A stretch of 16,073 nt of DNA from Actinomycetota bacterium (lineage in GTDB: Bacteria; Actinomycetota; Actinomycetes; Actinomycetales; Microbacteriaceae): the NCBI GenBank assembly GCA_009699665.1, contig WLNS01000016.1, positions 1 through 16,073 of the forward strand, written 5' to 3'. Under the pieces are notes generated by a model. The model was not told the origin of the DNA. It did no database searches and was given only the letters and a program-made list of their open reading frames with translations. This document shows, one piece after another, positions 13,523 through 16,073 of the stretch (its first letter is position 1; each line of letters opens with the position of its first letter). Both the position numbers and the translations under genes were made by a program.

Positions 13523-14383
13523 GTGAATAACGACCGAGAGGCCCGACGGCCCAGCGCAACTGAGCTGGATCGTCGGGCCTTTCGCCGTCGCCAGAACACA
13601 CGCTCGGTCATCATCTCGTTGGTGAGCACGATAATTTTCGCGGTGGTGATCTGGCTCGCGGTGGTCAACTCCCCCGGCTGGCAGCAGGTGCAGAATTCAT
13701 TCTTTAACTGGGACACGATTGTGCAGGCGTTCCCTCGCGTGGGTGAGGGACTTTGGCTGAACATCCGTGTGTTGTTCTACGCCACGATCGGCGTGGCCGT
13801 CTTGGCATTCATCATTGCGATAATGCGTACCCTCCGTGGTCCGGTGTTTTTTCCGCTTCGGGCTCTTGCGGCCGGCTATACCGACCTCTTTCGGGGCATG
13901 CCGCTGATCATCGTGCTCTACCTTGTCGGATTCGGTATTCCGGGGCTTAACCTCTTTGGTCGCATGCCCCTCGAGTTCTGGGGAACCATTGCCCTCGTGA
14001 CGACCTATTCGGCATACGTCGCTGAGGTATTCCGCGCCGGCATCGAATCCGTGCACCCCTCACAGAGGCTGGCGGCACGATCGCTGGGGCTTTCGTACGC
14101 CAAGACACTGCGACTGGTGGTGATGCCGCAGGCGATTCGCAAGGTCACTCCCGCCCTGATGAATGACTTCATTGCCATGCAGAAAGACGTTGGGCTCATC
14201 TCGGTGCTGGGCGCCGTGGATGCCGTGCGCGCCGCCCAGATTGAAACCGCCGCCGCCTTCAACTTCTCGCCCTATGTCTTGGCTGGCCTGTTGTTCGTGC
14301 TGCTCTCGTTGCCCATGATTCGCATCAGCGACTGGTACACGGGTCGTCTGCGCAGGCGAGAACAGATGGGTGCCCTGGTATGA
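13523..14383 (+). CDS. Amino-acid ABC transporter permease
   Basis: A 286-aa integral membrane protein of the HisM/GlnP-type BPD_transp_1 family, forming the channel of the importer. Hydrophobic segments are near residues 29-50, 77-100, 125-145, 160-180 and 255-275. The cytosolic coupling loop reads EVFRAGIESVHPSQRLAARS, the EAA motif that docks on the ATPase. The GTG start at 13523 has no ribosome site, but TATTCT lies 7 nt upstream, suggesting an internal leaderless transcript. A longer frame beginning inside the binding-protein gene was rejected. It overlaps the ATPase gene by 4 bp (ATGA), so those two are translationally coupled. Confidence 0.9.
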   Translation: MNNDREARRPSATELDRRAFRRRQNTRSVIISLVSTIIFAVVIWLAVVNSPGWQQVQNSFFNWDTIVQAFPRVGEGLWLNIRVLFYATIGVAVLAFIIAIMRTLRGPVFFPLRALAAGYTDLFRGMPLIIVLYLVGFGIPGLNLFGRMPLEFWGTIALVTTYSAYVAEVFRAGIESVHPSQRLAARSLGLSYAKTLRLVVMPQAIRKVTPALMNDFIAMQKDVGLISVLGAVDAVRAAQIETAAAFNFSPYVLAGLLFVLLSLPMIRISDWYTGRLRRREQMGALV

Positions 14384-15156
14384 CCCCGCAGGCAAACACG
14401 TCACGACGTGGCTCCGAACCCGCCGTCGTGCGCGTTGAGAACGTGTACAAGTCGTTCGGTGACACTGACGTGTTGCGGGGAATCACCCTCGCCATCGATC
14501 ATCACGAAGTTGTGGCGCTCATCGGCAAATCAGGATCCGGCAAGTCGACCCTGCTGCGATGCATCAACCTGCTGGAACAAGTCGATGACGGACAGATTTT
14601 TCTCGATGATAAGGAACTCACCGATCCGCTGGTGAAACAGGACGACGTTCGCTCGCACATCGGTATCGTGTTTCAGCAATACAACCTGTTTCCGCACATG
14701 ACCGTTGTCGACAACGTTGCGCTGGCGAACAGACACGTCTTCAAGAAGGGCAAGCACGAGGCCCGTGACGAAGCTCGGGCATTGCTCGAACGGATCGGTC
14801 TCGGCGATAAGGCCAACGAGTACCCCGATCGCCTCTCTGGCGGACAACAACAGCGGGCGGCGATTGTTCGCGCGATAGCCACCAATCCGCGCGTGCTTCT
14901 GCTCGATGAGGTGACGAGCGCTCTCGATCCCGAACTCGTGGGCGAAGTTCTCGATCTGATCCGTGAACTCAAACAGACCGGCGTAACGATTGTCATGGCG
15001 ACACACGAAATGAATTTTGCGCGCGACGTAGCCGATCGCGTCGCATTTCTCGATGACGGCGTGATTCTTGAACAGGGCCCCGCGAAGCAAGTATTGACGA
15101 CACCGCGCGAGGCACGCACACGCGAATACCTCAAACGCTTCAACGCTGCGCACTAG
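14380..15156 (+). CDS. Amino-acid ABC transporter ATP-binding protein (GlnQ/HisP type)
   Basis: A 258-aa cytosolic ATPase powering the importer. Visible motifs are Walker A GKSGSGKST (49-57), Q-loop VFQQYNLFPHMTV (97-109), signature LSGGQQQR (152-159), Walker B LLLDE (173-177) with D-loop SALDP, and switch His209 in ATHEMNFARDVADR. These are typical of the polar amino-acid uptake subfamily. All catalytic residues are intact. The ATG overlaps the permease stop. The N-terminal ~15 residues are a short variable extension. Confidence 0.95.
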   Translation: MTPQANTSRRGSEPAVVRVENVYKSFGDTDVLRGITLAIDHHEVVALIGKSGSGKSTLLRCINLLEQVDDGQIFLDDKELTDPLVKQDDVRSHIGIVFQQYNLFPHMTVVDNVALANRHVFKKGKHEARDEARALLERIGLGDKANEYPDRLSGGQQQRAAIVRAIATNPRVLLLDEVTSALDPELVGEVLDLIRELKQTGVTIVMATHEMNFARDVADRVAFLDDGVILEQGPAKQVLTTPREARTREYLKRFNAAH

Positions 15157-15231
15157 TCCGAGTCGTCACCGGTGTGAGGGGACTGCGCGCTCCTCAGGTG
15201 GTTCATCACTGTGGTGCGACACAATGACAAC

Positions 15232-15852
15232 ATGAGTCCCTCGCGCGCGTCGACATCTCGCTCGTCACAGGTGCAGCCGTCACCTCGACGATCATGGTTC
15301 GGGTGGGTCGTTGCGTTTATCTTGGCGGTGGGCGTGCTCGTGGCAGCCGGAGCATTCTTTGGCGTTCTGCACTTCGGCCCGGATTCGGCGGCAAACTCCC
15401 CTTCGACCCAGACACCCTCAGCGACAACGACAGTGCAGACGCTCACACCCGCCCCCACGACGGCGACTACGGCGACCCCGAGCGGTGATCGCCTCGCAAT
15501 CAACCGGCAAATTCGCGAGGCCGTGTTTACCTGTGGCGAAAATCTCCTGCCGCTGAGCTCGCTGACCGCACAAACTGTCACCTTCATTTATGCGGCATCG
15601 GATGCGCCGCCGCAGGTCGCACGGGATCAGGCCGTTTACGATCTGTGCGACCGGTATCTCGGTGGCAGCAATTGGCGTGACCTCTCACCAGCCCAGATCA
15701 ACGCCGTGCACAACGGCGACTACGGCAGATGGACGAACAACAACGCCGTGGCTCTGCGCGATGATGCCGGCGACGTCATTCTGGTCGGTGTGAACGAAGC
15801 CAATCAGGTGGCGGTCATACTCTGGGGTCCGGCAGGCACTGTGGACTACTAG
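15232..15852 (+). CDS. Membrane-anchored extracytoplasmic protein of unknown function
   Basis: A 206-aa protein. A short Ser/Arg-rich cytosolic tail (1-21) leads to one hydrophobic helix (24-48, WVVAFILAVGVLVAAGAFFG), then a Thr/Pro/Ser linker (53-85) and a folded outer domain (86-206). The outer domain has two Cys (Cys101 and Cys139) that could form a disulfide, and motifs LDRYLGG-type (CDRYLGGSNWRDL) and DYGRWTNNNAVALRDD. I recognise no family. ATG 15232 is the likely start; GTG 15211 and 15214 are in frame, but no ribosome site separates the choices. CACAAT lies 6 nt before the ATG, a poor leaderless candidate. It is downstream of the ABC operon, but a 75-bp gap makes co-transcription uncertain. 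Confidence 0.7.
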   Translation: MSPSRASTSRSSQVQPSPRRSWFGWVVAFILAVGVLVAAGAFFGVLHFGPDSAANSPSTQTPSATTTVQTLTPAPTTATTATPSGDRLAINRQIREAVFTCGENLLPLSSLTAQTVTFIYAASDAPPQVARDQAVYDLCDRYLGGSNWRDLSPAQINAVHNGDYGRWTNNNAVALRDDAGDVILVGVNEANQVAVILWGPAGTVDY

Positions 15853-15866
15853 GGGCAGGAGCCGGC

Positions 15867-15880
15867 GGGGCAGGATTTGA
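15867..15880. repeat. 14-bp copy of the tRNA-fMet 3' end
   Basis: GGGGCAGGATTTGA here is identical to 16009-16022 inside tRNA-fMet (T-arm and acceptor side), in the same orientation, 142 bp away. GGGGCAGGA also occurs at 15852-15860. CGTAGGTTCA (15940-15949) matches the reverse complement of the tRNA at 16020-16029. Confidence 0.6.
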
Positions 15881-15899
15881 CGCCCCACTCGCGAAACCA

Positions 15900-15924
15900 C
15901 CGAGCGAAGGCATGCTTCGCTCGG
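15900..15924. other. Hairpin 10-bp stem inside a larger nested inverted repeat
   Basis: CCGAGCGAAG-GCATG-CTTCGCTCGG is a perfect 10-bp inverted repeat, flanked by CTCGCG and CGCGAG, so an outer stem with a bulge can also form. It follows the stop of the plus-strand gene and could be a processing or termination stem. Confidence 0.55.
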
Positions 15925-15963
15925 CGCGAGCGTGGCCCCCGTAGGTTCATTCACCCACCCCAC

Positions 15964-16002
15964 AAAAAGAACAAGACCCCACAAGGGGGTCTTGTTCTTT
16001 TT
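15964..16002. terminator. Bidirectional Rho-independent terminator, 17-bp stem
   Basis: AAAAAGAACAAGACCCC pairs perfectly with GGGGTCTTGTTCTTTTT across a 5-nt loop. A-tract and T-tract serve both strands, ending tRNA-fMet (minus) and the plus-strand gene at 15852. Confidence 0.9.
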
Positions 16003-16003
16003 G

Positions 16004-16073
16004 TTGCGGGGGCAGGATTTGAACCTACGACCTCTGGGTTATGAGCCCAGCGAGCTACCGAGCTGCTCCACCC
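16004..16073 (-). tRNA. Initiator tRNA-fMet (CAT), 5' end cut by window edge
   Basis: The minus strand shows 70 of about 74 nt. The anticodon loop CTCATAA sits on a stem with GGG/CCC, the three G-C pairs of bacterial initiators. The D-arm (AGCAGCTCGGTAGCTC), T-arm (GTAGGTTCAAATCC) and acceptor 3' strand CCCCGCA plus discriminator A are present. The first about 4 nt (expected CGCG) lie past base 16073. CCA is not encoded. The terminator begins 2 nt after the 3' end. Confidence 0.95.

Noticed and set aside
1..16073. CRISPR array, insertion sequence, toxin-antitoxin pair or prophage
   Set aside because: No regular spaced repeats, transposase, paired small regulator/toxin genes or phage structural genes were found on either strand.

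Overview
The window looks like chromosomal DNA from a high-GC actinobacterium, most likely of the family Microbacteriaceae. This is inferred from GTG and TTG starts, several apparently leaderless genes with a TANNNT-type -10 box 6-7 nt before the start codon, a small membrane protein resembling DUF6804, and a bacterial initiator tRNA. Genus cannot be fixed by eye.

Layout. Positions 1-1222 (minus) hold most of an AzgA-type purine permease that runs off the left edge. It is divergent from an alpha/beta hydrolase (1436-2329, plus). The hydrolase converges on an SNF2-family helicase (4455-2326, minus), and the two stops share one CTAG. Next, all on minus, come a 195-aa membrane-anchored Gly/His-rich protein (8189-7602), a strong 19-bp hairpin, the copper ATPase CopA (7443-5017) and a four-helix membrane protein (5007-4630). 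An SDR-DUF2867 protein (9768-8272, minus) and an exported HNH-nuclease lipoprotein (9830-10831, plus) diverge from a 61-bp region that seems to drive both as leaderless mRNAs. After a bidirectional terminator lies a 32-aa Cys-rich peptide gene (10999-10901, minus). An SRAP/YedK protein (11826-11104, minus) is divergent from CopZ (11890-12093, plus), which converges on a Lys/Ala-rich Rho-N-like protein (12483-12109, minus). A complete polar amino-acid ABC importer follows on plus (12669-15156: binding protein, permease, ATPase), then an anchored protein of unknown function (15232-15852). A 17-bp bidirectional terminator and the 3' 70 nt of tRNA-fMet (minus) close the window.

How the parts fit. 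The metabolic theme is uptake (purines, amino acids) plus copper handling: CopA exports Cu(I), CopZ is the cytosolic chaperone, and the Cys-rich peptide and the Gly/His-rich membrane protein are candidate extra copper-handling components. No CsoR, CopY or CueR regulator is visible. SRAP (abasic-site protection), SNF2 and the Rho-N-like protein are DNA-associated housekeeping candidates. There is no insertion sequence, CRISPR array, rRNA or prophage. The most novel-looking items are the 32-aa Cys-rich gene with its own promoter, 5' hairpin and terminator, and the set of leaderless starts. No stretch of more than 300 bases lacks a gene; the longest gap is the 213-bp purine permease/hydrolase intergenic region.
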